This document shows, piece after piece, positions 52,970-63,293 of a stretch of 64,000 nucleotides of DNA (positions are counted from its first letter, which is position 1; every line of letters starts with the position of its first letter). A model generated the notes under the pieces. The model was not told the origin of the DNA. It searched no databases and worked only from the letters and a program-made list of their open reading frames with translations. The position numbers and the translations under genes are program-made. The DNA is from Prorocentrum cordatum (taxonomy: Eukaryota; Sar; Dinophyceae; Prorocentrales; Prorocentraceae): assembly GCA_963575745.1 (NCBI GenBank), contig CAUYUJ010001368.1, positions 38,042 through 102,041 of the forward strand, read 5' to 3'.

Positions 52970-55800
52970 AGTAGCCTCACCCCCCGCTCGCCCGTGCAGG
53001 CGAAGTTGCATCCCAGCCTGGGACGACTCCACGCCCTGGCTTTTCGGCGCCCTCCGCCGCCCCCCACGTGCCCCCTGGCCCCTGCTCAAGTTTTTGAGGC
53101 GGTTCCTGCGCCCACGAGGGCGCACGCGGTGCTGGAGTCTGCTAGGGCTGCGGTGGGGCAGGGTGATTGGCACAGGGCCCAGGAGGCCCTCGATCGTGCT
53201 TACAAGCTTTGGGCGAATGCTGCTGAGCGCGAGGTGTCCGCGGCCACTGGCAAGGTCTTGCCCGTTTGGGGCTCGAGAGGGAAGCCCCCTCAGATGGTTT
53301 GGAGGCCTATCTTGAACAAAAAGGACCCTGCTTCTCAAGGGCCCCCCAGCAAGTCTAATGAGTTGTTCGCGTGCAGGTGGTTGGCCAACATGTTTTGTCA
53401 CTTCGAAGGCTCCTGGTCAGAGGGCAGCCAGACGGGCATCGACTCGGTGCCCCAGGCCTTGGAGTCGCCGCCGTGGTTTTCGCAGTACTTAGGGCCAGCA
53501 GCCAGCTATCTGTCAGCTCTGCTCGAGTTTATCCGTGAGTTGCCGATGTACGAGGCCAAGGACGGGCCCGTCTTCGACCTCTTTACTCACTTGCAGGGCA
53601 CCTTTCAGGTTGCTCTGTCGGAGGTGGAGGCGGGATCCAGGAGGCAAGCCAACCAGGAATGGAGGGAGCGGCTTCTATTCAAAGCGCATCGGGGGGGGCC
53701 GTCGTGTGCACATGGTCTCCAAGGGGGCCCCTCCCTGGACCCCCGCCACCACCCTGTCCCTGGATGGGGTGGTGGTGGCTGACCCTCTGTCCTTACTCAA
53801 GGCTGAAGCTTCCAAGTTTTCGATGCTCTGGGGGGACGGAGGGACTGGGAGTTGGTTCGAGATTGGTGATTTGGCCCCGCCTCTGCCTCCTGTGCCCGTG
53901 GAAGCCATAAGGGACTTCTCTAGGAAGTTGAAGGACAATACTTCTGTAAGTGTGGATGGCTTTCACATGAAGCACTTCTCGTTTATGAATGACGCGTCGT
54001 TGCTTACGGTCGTGGACCTGTTTGCCTTTATGGAGCTCGCGGCTTTGATCCCTGCCCAGATCTCAGTCACTCTTCTTTCTCTCATCCCCAAAGCGAGTGT
54101 GGGGTTTCGCCCCATTGGGAACTTCTGCGCCCTGCACCGCGCGCATGGGAAGGTGAGGCGCCCGCTGGCCCAGCAGTGGGAATTCACCCACTCTTGTGAG
54201 TATTGTGCGGCGGGCCCCTTCGAGGGGGCTCAGGACGTTGTTTGGAGGCAGGCGGTCCGTGCGGAGACGTCTACCTTGTCTAAAGAAGAAGCGGCTGCGG
54301 TGCTGCTTGACCTCTACAAGTACTAGGGAACCATTAACCTGAAAATGTTGTTGTGGCGCGCCAGGCAGATGCATTTCCCGCTGGCTATCGCTCGGCTGGC
54401 GATTGCCATGCACCTCCAGGCTCGGTTTTTTCGTCTTTAACGGGTTCGTGGATGGGCCCTATTGGGCCGAGGGGGGCATTATCGCGGGGTGTACGTTCGC
54501 CACCGCTTTTATTCGGGTTTATGCTATTCAGGACCTGGACAAGCTTGAGATCCCCCCCCCCCCCCCCCCAGGTGCACTTTAAGCTGTACATAGACGATTC
54601 AAGGGTGAGTGCTACGGGCACTAAGGGATACATCGTGGCCAGTTTGCCTCCTGTTGCTCGTCAGCTGCACTCGGTCTTGGAGGACGGGGCGGGGGCCAAG
54701 GTCAGTAATGACGAAGGGAAGCGGTCGCTGATTTGTTCTTCTAAGGCGCTGGGACGCGAGCTGGCCGCCGAGCTTGGAGGGCTGGCTGGACCACTGGTCG
54801 CGTCGGCGCCAAACCTTGGGGCTGATGATTGTGTTGGCCGGCCTCGTCGAGTCAAGAGACGGAGTGCCAAGCATAAAAAGCGTGAACGGATAAGCGTGGG
54901 GTTCGTTGCTCGGCTGGCCCGTCTGCGGCCCACGGCTGGGGGCCGCGTTGCCCGAAACGCGCTTGCTTCTGGCGCCTTGGCGTCGGAGCTTTTTGGGTCC
55001 GAGGTCCATGGGGTCTCCGATTTCGAGCTCTTGACTTATCGGCGCCAGGCTGGATCTGTTTTGCAGCCGCCGGCTAAGGACCGATCGTTGACGGCTCTTT
55101 TGCTTGCGCACGGAGAGCCGTGTTGGCATGCGAGCGTTGCTCCCATTACCCGCTGGTCTAAGGAGATTTGGTGGGCCCATCACCGATTGCATCGGCACAC
55201 CTTGTCTCTGCCTGAGCTTCGAGCTGCTTGGCAGGCTGGCTTTGAGGGTGAATCCCCGCTGTGGCGAAGTGTTTCGGGGCCCGTCACGGCCCTTCGTAAG
55301 TCTCTGGAGCGCATCTCCTGGACTACGCCTGCGTTCGGGGTCCTGGTGACTGATTTGGGGGAGGAGCTCAAGCTTACGGAGTTTTCCCCCCAAATGATCC
55401 GCACGCTTTTGTTGAAGGCTGTTGCGAGGGGGCTCGAGTCGGATTTGGGGGCCAGGCTCAATATGCAGGGGAGAGCGTGTGTCGATCCTGTCCTCAGCTA
55501 CCTCCATAGCTCCAAATACACCCCTTTTCAGAAAGGTTGTTTGCGGGCTTTTTTTTGCCAGGGGATTTACACTCGCCAACGGGCGGCCAGCCTAGGTTAC
55601 GTGTTGCCTACCACGGTGTGCCCGCTCTGTGGTGATGGCTTAGACACCCTTAGACATCGCCTCTGGGATTGTCAATGCTTCGAGGTGGTCGAGTTGCGTG
55701 ATCAGCTAGTTAAACAGGACATCCAAGGGTGGGCAGCTAAGGCGGATGACAGCTTGGACTGCTACGGCGTCTCCCCCCCCCCCCCCCCCCCCCCCCCAAC
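52970..55800 (+). pseudogene. LINE B reverse transcriptase and connection region
   Basis: Blocks in order over several frames: NTSVSVDGFHMKHFSFM (about 53940-53990), VTLLSLIPKASVGFRPIGNF (about 54070-54125), DLYKY-TAG with TINLKMLLWRARQ following, GGIIAGCTFATAFIRVYAIQ (about 54475-54535), then VHFKLYIDDSRV with the YIDD box at about 54587-54598. A C18 run (54552-54569) just before YIDD adds prolines. The connection region (LCWHASVAPI-type, then FFCQGIYTRQRAASLGYVLP) carries a CPLCGDGLDTLRHRLWDC knuckle. Confidence 0.7.
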
Positions 55801-55815
55801 TTCCCGCAGCCTCTC

Positions 55816-56412
55816 GTGTCGGGGGGCATCAAGGTGGAGTGGGTGGAGGAGGAGGGGGACATTGTCAAGTGTTTCGAGGGTGACGTGTTCGTGGACGGCT
55901 CGTGCACTCGCTTCAAAGTTGGTGAATTTAACCGCGCTGGTTGGTCGATCGCGGTCGTCTCCAAAGAAACGGGGAATGCTATTGTGCGAGTGAAAGGTCC
56001 AGTGTGGGCGCCGTGCCCACAGACGCCGCAGGCTGCAGAATATCATGCCATGTCAGTTGCCGTGCAGTGGGCGACTGGCCCATCCACGATTTTTTCTGAC
56101 TCCCAGGGCTTTGTGGATTTTGCACAGCTACCGTGGCCTGAGATGTGCTCAGGCAAGCGTATGTCTCACCAGCCAGGCTCAGAGCGCTCGGGCACGTGTG
56201 TGCGTGCTGCTCGATTGCTCGGACGGGTCCTTTATTTGTATTTGCCACATGTGCGGTTATATGACCTCGGGGGCCAATTGCGGAACCTCGATAAGAAGTG
56301 TGAACCAGACAAGGTGGCCACACACAGCAATCCGTGGATTAAGTTGAAAAAGGGACTCCATCCAAAAAAGAGTCGGGTCTCCGTCGATTTAAGCACGTTT
56401 TGCCATCTGTGA
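55816..56412 (+). pseudogene. LINE B RNase H domain
   Basis: DVFVDGSCTRFKVGEFN (first Asp), TPQAAEYHAMSVAVQWA (Glu) and TIFSDSQGFVDFAQL (Asp) are clear. The last Asp block is lost by frameshift after about 56150. A C25 run (55773-55797) separates it from the RT. It ends at TGA 56410. Confidence 0.65.
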
Positions 56413-56570
56413 GTGCTATGCCCTGCTTGCACAGTGCAAGGAACACTCGCTGGTCCGTTCCGTTCGTTGTCAGTTCGATCGGTCACGGCTCAGTTTACTG
56501 ATGTCCCTCAGGGCCTCGCCCACCCTGAGTGGTGTATGTGGGCTGCTGCATGGTCCCATGCAAAAAAATC

Positions 56571-56930
56571 CTCCTCCTCCTCCTCCTCCTCCTCCTCCTC
56601 CTCCTCCTCCTCCTCCTCCTCCTCCTCCTCCTCCTCCTCCTCCTCCTCCTCCTCCTTCTCATCCCCCTCCCCCTCCCCTCCTCCCCCCCCTCCCCCCCCT
56701 CCCTCCCCTCCCCCCCCCCCTCCTCCTCCTCCTCCTCCTCCTCCTCCTCCTCCTCCTCCTCCTCCCTCCTCCTCCTCCTCCTCCTCCTCCTCCTCCTCCT
56801 CCTCCTCCCTCCTCCTCTTCCCCTCCTCCTCCTCCTCCTCCTCCTCCTCCTCCTCCTCCTCCTCTTCCTCCTCCTCCCCCTCCCCCTCCCCCTCCCCATC
56901 CCCATCCCCCTCCCCCTCCCCCTATTCATT
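56571..56930. repeat. TCC/CTC microsatellite, ~360 bp
   Basis: Almost pure TCC with C-run interruptions, 160 bp after the LINE B stop. Poly-Ser, poly-Pro and poly-Leu frames are artefacts. Confidence 0.95.
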
Positions 56931-57369
56931 GAAAAACTGCCCCGACGAAAACAAGCGAAGTGACATCATACGTTGTGTTTGACGCTTGGCCAGCACATGA
57001 TGAAACAAACTGATTATTTGACATGTGTCGCACGAGTCGTGACAATCACACAAGAGCACAAGAAGGGAGGGCTGCTGACGCAACGTGTTGGAATTGATGT
57101 TTTGCGGGACTGCCATGCACAGTAAAGATATCGGTATGTATGTTGTGATGCCGCGCATACCCGCCGACACCGCGCTTGGGTAAGCAGCGTGGCGCCGTTG
57201 TATTACTGCTGCAATGCATGCCCATGGCGTGTAGTTGGGGCACCCTACCACGAGGGTATGTCTGTGCATGAGCTTTTGGTGGTGCTTGGGGGGCTCGTCT
57301 GGATTCCCCGAAAACCGAGGTATCCGCATGTTTTTTGCGGACGTTTTTGTGAAGGCCTTATGGCCGGTG
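56931..57369. other. No gene recognised
   Basis: Less GC-rich spacer; no domain on either strand. The last 20 bp (GTGAAGGCCTTATGGCC) match the flank of MITE-like copy 1. Confidence 0.4.
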
Positions 57370-58280
57370 CCGCCGACCCTGAAGACGGCGACGGGGGAGC
57401 AGGAGGCGGGAGGCAGAGGAGGTGCTCCCCCCCCCGGGCATCCGGGCGGGACCCCCCCCACCCACCCCCACCCCTTTGGGGGAGGGGATAAAAGGAAAGG
57501 GGCTTCCATTCCAGTAACTACGACATTGCTCAGATTGGTTTCCCCCCGCGTTGCGGTCGCTCCCCTCCCCCGAGCTGCCCAGGTGTTCCCCCCTACCCCC
57601 CCCTGGGCATCCGGCTAGGACCGCCCCCTCCCACCCCCCCCCAACCCCGGGGGAGGGGATAAAAGGGAAGGGGCTTCCCTTCGAGTAACTACGACGTTGC
57701 TCAGATTGGTTTTTCCCCCGTGTCGCGGCCGCTCCTCTCGCCCGGGGGGAGCTGCCCGGGTACTCCCCCGCTCAGATTGGTTTCCCCCCGCGTCGCGGCC
57801 GCTCCCCCTCCCCCGAAGGGAGCTGCCCATGTGCTCCCCCCTACCCCCCCCTGGGTATCCGGCTAGGACCGCCCCCTCCCACCACCACCACCCCCAACCC
57901 CGGGGGAGGGGATAAAAGGGAAGGGGCTTCCCTTCGAGTAACTACGACGTTGCTCAGATTGGCTTCCCCCCGTGTCGCGGCCGCTCCCCTCGCCCGGGGG
58001 GAGCGGATTGGCTTCCCCCCGGGTCGCGGCCGCTCCCCTCGCCCCGGGGGAGTCGACCACTCCCCCTCTTGGAGCCGACGTGACGATCTCGTGGGCAGCC
58101 CCCTTCCCCCGAGGGGAGCCCACCACCCCTCTCGGAGCCAACGTGACGATCTCGTGGGCAGTGTGAGCGACAACGACGACGACGGCGAAGACGACGTTGA
58201 CGACGTCGACGACGACGTCGACGACCCACGCAAGATGACGAGATCAGGATACGGCTTCCACACGCCGACAGGGTCGGCGG
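57370..58280. mobile_element. Short MITE-like repeat, copy 2, with internal tandem array
   Basis: Bounded by CCGCCGACCCTG (57370-57381) and CAGGGTCGGCGG (58269-58280) as in copy 1. Inside, a unit beginning GGAGGGGATAAAAGG(G/A)AAGGGGCTTCC and holding TAACTACGACGTTGCTCAGA is repeated three times (about 57480, 57652, 57904), with nested repeats of CCGCGTCGCGGCCGCTCC. A second short unit (GACGTGACGATCTCGTGGGC) is doubled near 58075 and 58138, followed by GAC repeats. Confidence 0.55.
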
Positions 58281-60818
58281 ATTTGTTGTCTGATAGTGGT
58301 TTTGGGGCCGTTGTCTTGGGAGTCTGAGGAGCCATTTGGGAGGATCCTTGGAGGCATCTGGAACTGTTTTGGAGGTGTTTGGGGTGATCGTAGGGCAGTC
58401 TTGTGCCAGTCTTGGCCCGGCCATGGGCACGTCATAATGCCGTCTTGTTGTGGCTGGTCTGGGCCATCTGATGTCTGGTCTTCGTTTTCTCTCCACTGCA
58501 CCGCGCGCCGCTGCCTCGTGTTTCCCAGCCGCCACCCTCGAAGCCCTCCCGGAGCCCAAGGTGACCCCAGCTTCTCCAAGGAAGCGCAGATGTTTTCCAG
58601 CGCACCCCCCGCGAGGCCTAGAAGGGCGCCCGGCTGGTCCAAGATGGCGCGAAAGTTTTGGGCATTCTGGGCCAGGGGCGCATGCTCTGACCCCCCCCCA
58701 GACGCAGTGATTTCTCCCCAGCGTAAACCCTCGACACCCTCCCACCGGGCTGGCTTTTCGCCCCGGGCTGTTCTCTGGCCGCCCTAGACCCTAGACCCCG
58801 GCAAGGTTCCCAGAACGAATACGGCAAGGACGTTCCCTGAAACCCGACATCACGGAAAAAGTGCAACATCTTACAAAATCAAACCTGGAGCCGTAGAGCA
58901 ATTTGTACTGATTTGTTCGAGCCAGATCGATCTGCGAGGGCCCCAGGGCCCGAAGCAGGGCGAAAACGTTTGATCCGATCTACCGAGGAGGTCTTGATGG
59001 AATCTTCTGTTGAAGCCGGTGTCTGTCCTGCCACGTGGAGTGCCCAGAATGGCCCCAAGGGATCTTTCGAAATTCCAGTGGCGTTGCATTCGGAATTACC
59101 CATCGGAGAGCTTGGGACAATCAGAAGCTGGAAGTGTTCGACCAGCATTAGCGGTGGGGTCAAAAGTCGTACATCGGATTGAGCCCATGCGCACGTTGGA
59201 CGAAATCGTTGTACGGTAGTCCAGTGGTAGCCCTTTTCTCCCTCCTCCTCTGACGTTGTTGACGCTGCTGGGGCGTTTTGGTTTTCCACCTCGTAAGTCT
59301 CTTCTCGACCAGACTGTCGGCCGCGAGCTTTGATCGTCGCGCTGCTGCGCAATATCCCTCTTCGGCATACCACCGATGTGAAGCACGGCCGAAACCTTCA
59401 GTTCTTTATGCCGTACTGGGTATTACCAAATTCAGCAGGTTCCGCATGAGGGAGGTTAGCAATCCCCGCGATTCAGATTTCCTGACCTTAACTACGCCAG
59501 ACAATTAATTCTTCTCGAAGTCATTTCCCACATCAATCTTCAACACCGACTCCAAAACCGATTGCGGCGCTACGTCCGATCACGATACCATCAAATCAAC
59601 GCCGGTAACCGCGGTATGCTGTAATAACGTCTTCCAGTACCTAATCCCACAAACACCCACATCTGAATAATGAAACTCTATCCCCTGGTCGAGCGGAATA
59701 GGATCCTCCGGTTGGCCTTTTCTTTGATCCTTCTCCAGCCTTTGTTTGCTCCGTTCGACGCCCCGCTTCCGACATTGCTTCAAAATGCAATTATATTTCG
59801 TGACGAAATTGTCTCCGTTCTCGGATTGTTTGAATTTTGCCCGCAGTTACACATGGTATCGACTCCCCTCTCCTCCAATTTCCGGGTGGCAATTCGGTTG
59901 CTGCAGGCAGCATGGTCCGCCCGGTGCAGGCAGGACACGAAGCAGGACAGCCTAACGAAAGCGGCTCTTGCACCCACCCACAATTTGCCACCTTCTCCAC
60001 CCGCGAGGGGACGGCGCCTGACTTCCGAGCGACGACATACGGCACGGGTCTGGCAGGTCAGGTGGATATTATCAGTGACGGCACAAGGCGATTTGGCAGC
60101 GATCCTAATCAATGATTGCATCATCCATTTTGATGCGGCAGAGGGTACGGCACTGCAAACAAAAGCGTGGATGGACAAGGAAATGTGAGTGAGGCCTCCA
60201 TCCACGCTCCTCTTCTCCCCTGTTCCTCGTTTTTCCGCGCTGTTCAACTTGCTGAGTGCGCCGCGTTTCACCTATGTTGTTTTTGGGCGTATTTTGCGAA
60301 ATCGTCCTTTCGTGTCCGATGCGGGGAAAGCGTTTCTGTATGCTCGGCGATGGTGCGCGTCATGGGGGGAAGGGGGGGGGCGGGGAGAGGTATGACCTAA
60401 TGCCCCCCCCCCGCCGTGTGGTTCTTGTACCACAGCAGTGCCCGCGCGCACGACGCGACTTTCGACGAAAGACGAGCGATGATGACGACGAGGACGACGA
60501 TGAGGACGACGCGAGCACAATTCAGGTGGATATGCATCATTACGGGTACAGATCGTTCGCGTCCACCTTAACGCGCGGAAACACTACAACATCTGCGTGC
60601 ACCGTACGAAGTTTGTGCAACGCAGCACGCAGCGCGATTGTACACCAGTGCTTGCGTACAGGACAGTGCTGAGAATCAAATGCGTCGTTTTTCCCTCTTC
60701 CTTCCTCCTCCACCTCTTCTTCTTTTTCTTCCTCTCTTCTTTCTTATTGTTCCGCCTTACCACCTGTCAAATTGACCCATGTACTCAAATTGGTTCAAGT
60801 AAAAAAAATCGAGAGACT
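58281..60818. other. Spacer of falling GC content; no gene established
   Basis: A 172-codon plus-strand frame at 59670-60188 (LRLAFSLILLQPLFAPFDAP near its start) and shorter frames exist, but I see no domain and cannot call any of them a gene. From about 59500 the base composition is clearly less GC-rich than before. Confidence 0.35.
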
Positions 60819-60961
60819 TCCCAGTTCAGATGGTAACTCCGTGGTAACTCCGCGTTCCGACTCAAATGGTAACTTCGTGGTAACTCCCAGTTCAGATGGT
60901 AACTCCGTGGTAATTTCCCAGACTCAGTAAAAAAACTCAGTTCAGATGGTAATTCCGTGTT
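60819..60961. repeat. GGTAACTCC tandem repeat
   Basis: Four to five imperfect copies of a unit containing CAGTTCAGATGGTAACTCCG followed by TGGTAACTCC, some separated by GCGTTCCGACTC. Two A-runs interrupt it. Confidence 0.8.
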
Positions 60962-61006
60962 CCGACTCTTGCTCCGTCCCGGCTCCGACGCCAGCATTCA
61001 ATCAGG

Positions 61007-62104
61007 TTGGAACGATTTCGGTACAGACTCCGATGGTATCGATTCCCAGCTTTGGTCGGCCGCGCGGTCTATAGTGAAAAGTCCCGCGGGGGCTCCCATG
61101 GGAAATCCCAGAGCAGTGCCCCCAGAAACCCGAATGCGAATCAATACAATGTCACTCTTGGGCACCGGACGGGCAGAGACGACGACGAGCAGGGTAAGAA
61201 GGAAGGAGCAAAAGCAAGGATAGCGAACATACCGACTCCAACTCCCGACCTATTTACGTTTTCCCCGACCCCGGCTCCGACCGACGCTTCGACGCTCCCA
61301 CTAACTTTCTTTGTCTTCGTTTCGAAGATATCGACATCGATTCTTGTTATGGCGACGCTGGGTCTTTACCAAAGTCTGGCCTCCGACCATCTTGAAGAGT
61401 CTGTCGCTACAAGTCCGCGTATATTTCCGACAAGATCTCCAACAACTCCGGCTTCGAATCCAATTGCGGGTTCTGACTGGGCATCGGATACAACACAGCG
61501 GTGGTCAATCGTGGCAACATCCATCATGGGCTCAATGTATGTATCAGGCGGATCCGGCATGGCATTTATGAACCGTACGACGGTAACGGCAATGACTTTG
61601 GATATTAACCATGGCACGGGGGTGGCATTACGCAGTATGACCGCCTATATTCCCAACAATATCTTCGACGATCTATTTGTTATTACGGGATCAATCGGAA
61701 TATCAACGCTGCTACGACGGTGGCTGTGTGTTGTAGCCCTACTACCAACACCAACGATAGCACAGACACTACATCCGACGTCAGCACCCACGCCAATTAT
61801 GACGCCAACTACTACTACTGCGGTTTCCTCGAGCACTACCGGTTTAAACTATGTGGTCCGTCACGAATTCCCGCTCCAACTCCACCTTGTGGTCGAAGAC
61901 AACATGGAACAAAGACCGACCACAAAGTGGACGAAGACATGGGTTTATGGCAATGTGGGTGGTGATATTGATTATAATGGTTGTTGGGCTGATGGTGGGT
62001 TGTATGACAGGCGCATTCGCCTACTGAGTTCGGTTCTCAATATCGTCTTCCGGGTCGTGCAAGCGGCACGTTACGATGGATTACCCTTGGACATACGCCA
62101 ATAA
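61007..62104 (+). CDS. Hypothetical 365-codon ORF, function unknown
   Basis: Long for its moderate GC content, so unlikely to be open by chance. Rich in Thr, Ser and Pro with two more hydrophobic stretches (FFVFVSKISTSILVMATLGL; LRRWLCVVALLPTPTIAQ). Other frames here also look protein-like (Cys/Asn/Thr-rich, for example TVAVCCSPTTNTNDSTDT), so the correct frame is not certain. It overlaps the next ORF by 29 bases and may belong to the same retroelement as a 5' ORF or be unrelated. Confidence 0.35.
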   Translation: MERFRYRLRWYRFPALVGRAVYSEKSRGGSHGKSQSSAPRNPNANQYNVTLGHRTGRDDDEQGKKEGAKARIANIPTPTPDLFTFSPTPAPTDASTLPLTFFVFVSKISTSILVMATLGLYQSLASDHLEESVATSPRIFPTRSPTTPASNPIAGSDWASDTTQRWSIVATSIMGSMYVSGGSGMAFMNRTTVTAMTLDINHGTGVALRSMTAYIPNNIFDDLFVITGSIGISTLLRRWLCVVALLPTPTIAQTLHPTSAPTPIMTPTTTTAVSSSTTGLNYVVRHEFPLQLHLVVEDNMEQRPTTKWTKTWVYGNVGGDIDYNGCWADGGLYDRRIRLLSSVLNIVFRVVQAARYDGLPLDIRQ

Positions 62105-63293
62105 AACAATCAGAATTTCTACAATCAAAAATTTGGTGTTACATCGATACCGCTCTATCTACAAACGTGTGGCTACGTCCACACTCCAGCATCTTCCGTC
62201 TAAATTTTCACCGCACGCGGGGAAACGCATTAGGGAAGTTGCCCATCCAGGTCCACCCGGACTCGACAGGGCTTTGCAACTCTTAGGGTTGGGACCGACA
62301 GATGGGAATCGTACGACAGGGGGTGGGCACCGAATTCCACGATCGGCTACTTCACCAACGCCACACCTACGACCAGGACAACAAGTTCGTGGCGTACCAC
62401 CGACTACGGTGTCATCCGGTCCGCCTCCCAACCTCTCTAACGTAACTCCTTATCCATTTGTCCACCCAATCCCCATACCTGCCAACGTCCCCCCTGCCCC
62501 TGCTCCGAACCACTATCCCCAGGCAGAGCCGCATACGACCCGCAGCCTCAGAGACCCCCCATTGATAGGACCCTTCAACCCTTGTGCCTGGAGCCTCCGG
62601 CGGGCACTCACGATGGAACCCCTCATTCCAGCCCCACCTGAAGTACGCGAGCCTGGGGCCCAGACCCAAGCGACGGGCATCTCCACCCCCGAAGGCAGCC
62701 CTGCGAGCCCTCCCTGCGCCCCTCCACCTGGACTTGCTGCCCCCGACTCTCCATCCCATCGCCCTTCCATCGCACTTCCTCCAACTCCGGCACTACCAAA
62801 CCCCCCTCCGCACGGCCCGGCCGCCCTTCCAACTTCTGCCCCGCCCATACCAAACGACCCGCCCGGAGATGGCGGCCCCGACGACATACCGACCTCAGCT
62901 GCTAATCGCGCGGTCGACGGTGCCCGCGGCGAAGATGGACATCCACACCCAGCTCAAAATGAAGTTCCTTCCCAAGTTACGCAAGCTCTGAATGCACTGG
63001 GCCTTGGGCCGCCCGGCAATCCAGCGGCCCACGTCGAGATCAGCGCCGCCGACGGTATGCTAGCTTGCGACATTGGGGGGATGAGCAACCTGGGCAGTGA
63101 TGACGACGACGACGGAGATCCGGGAGATGCGGCTTCTGACGAAGAGGATCGTGGCGAACCTGATTTGGCTCCTGTCCGACCTCCGCCCGACGCGGTGCAA
63201 GCAGCCCACAACTTGCTACGTCTACTGGGGCGCATTCCAGCTGGAGCCGATGACGCGGCTATGCAAAATACCATTGAACAACGCAAATGGTAA
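62076..63293 (+). CDS. LINE G ORF1: proline-rich, acidic-tailed protein
   Basis: 405 codons. The N-terminus is basic; residues about 90-300 are Pro/Ala/Thr-rich and low complexity; then a structured part (SQVTQALNALGLGPPGNPAA, then GMLACDIGGMSNLGSDDDDD), an acidic stretch, and a helical C-terminus (DAVQAAHNLLRLLGRIPAGA). It ends TGG-TAA at 63291-63293, overlapping the start of ORF2 in the -1 frame. By position it is ORF1 of a LINE; no RNA-binding motif is visible. An internal ATG at 62612 is an alternative start. Confidence 0.5.
   Translation: MDYPWTYANKTIRISTIKNLVLHRYRSIYKRVATSTLQHLPSKFSPHAGKRIREVAHPGPPGLDRALQLLGLGPTDGNRTTGGGHRIPRSATSPTPHLRPGQQVRGVPPTTVSSGPPPNLSNVTPYPFVHPIPIPANVPPAPAPNHYPQAEPHTTRSLRDPPLIGPFNPCAWSLRRALTMEPLIPAPPEVREPGAQTQATGISTPEGSPASPPCAPPPGLAAPDSPSHRPSIALPPTPALPNPPPHGPAALPTSAPPIPNDPPGDGGPDDIPTSAANRAVDGARGEDGHPHPAQNEVPSQVTQALNALGLGPPGNPAAHVEISAADGMLACDIGGMSNLGSDDDDDGDPGDAASDEEDRGEPDLAPVRPPPDAVQAAHNLLRLLGRIPAGADDAAMQNTIEQRKW

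Larger units (their letters stand above)
50695..56412 (+). mobile_element. LINE B (decayed, near full length)
   Basis: ORF1 (50695-51879), endonuclease, RT, connection region and RNase H follow in order and match LINE A block by block. It is flanked by (TCC)n on both sides (50510-50615; 56571-56930). No leader word like that of LINE A was found at the 5' side, so the start may be truncated. Confidence 0.7.

Noticed and set aside
54552-54572. Polypyrimidine-CAG as a 3' splice site in the LINE B RT
   Set aside because: The frame runs through it and flanking RT motifs are already at normal spacing, so a simple C-run insertion explains it.
56413-56982. 189-codon Ser/Pro-rich ORF
   Set aside because: Pure TCC microsatellite translation.
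60790-60800. Possible dinoflagellate spliced-leader relic (TTGGTTCAAG before an A-run)
   Set aside because: Only the last bases resemble the leader TTTTGGCTCAAG and with mismatches; the rest of the 22-nt leader is absent. The GGCTCAAG at about 2337 was rejected for the same reason.
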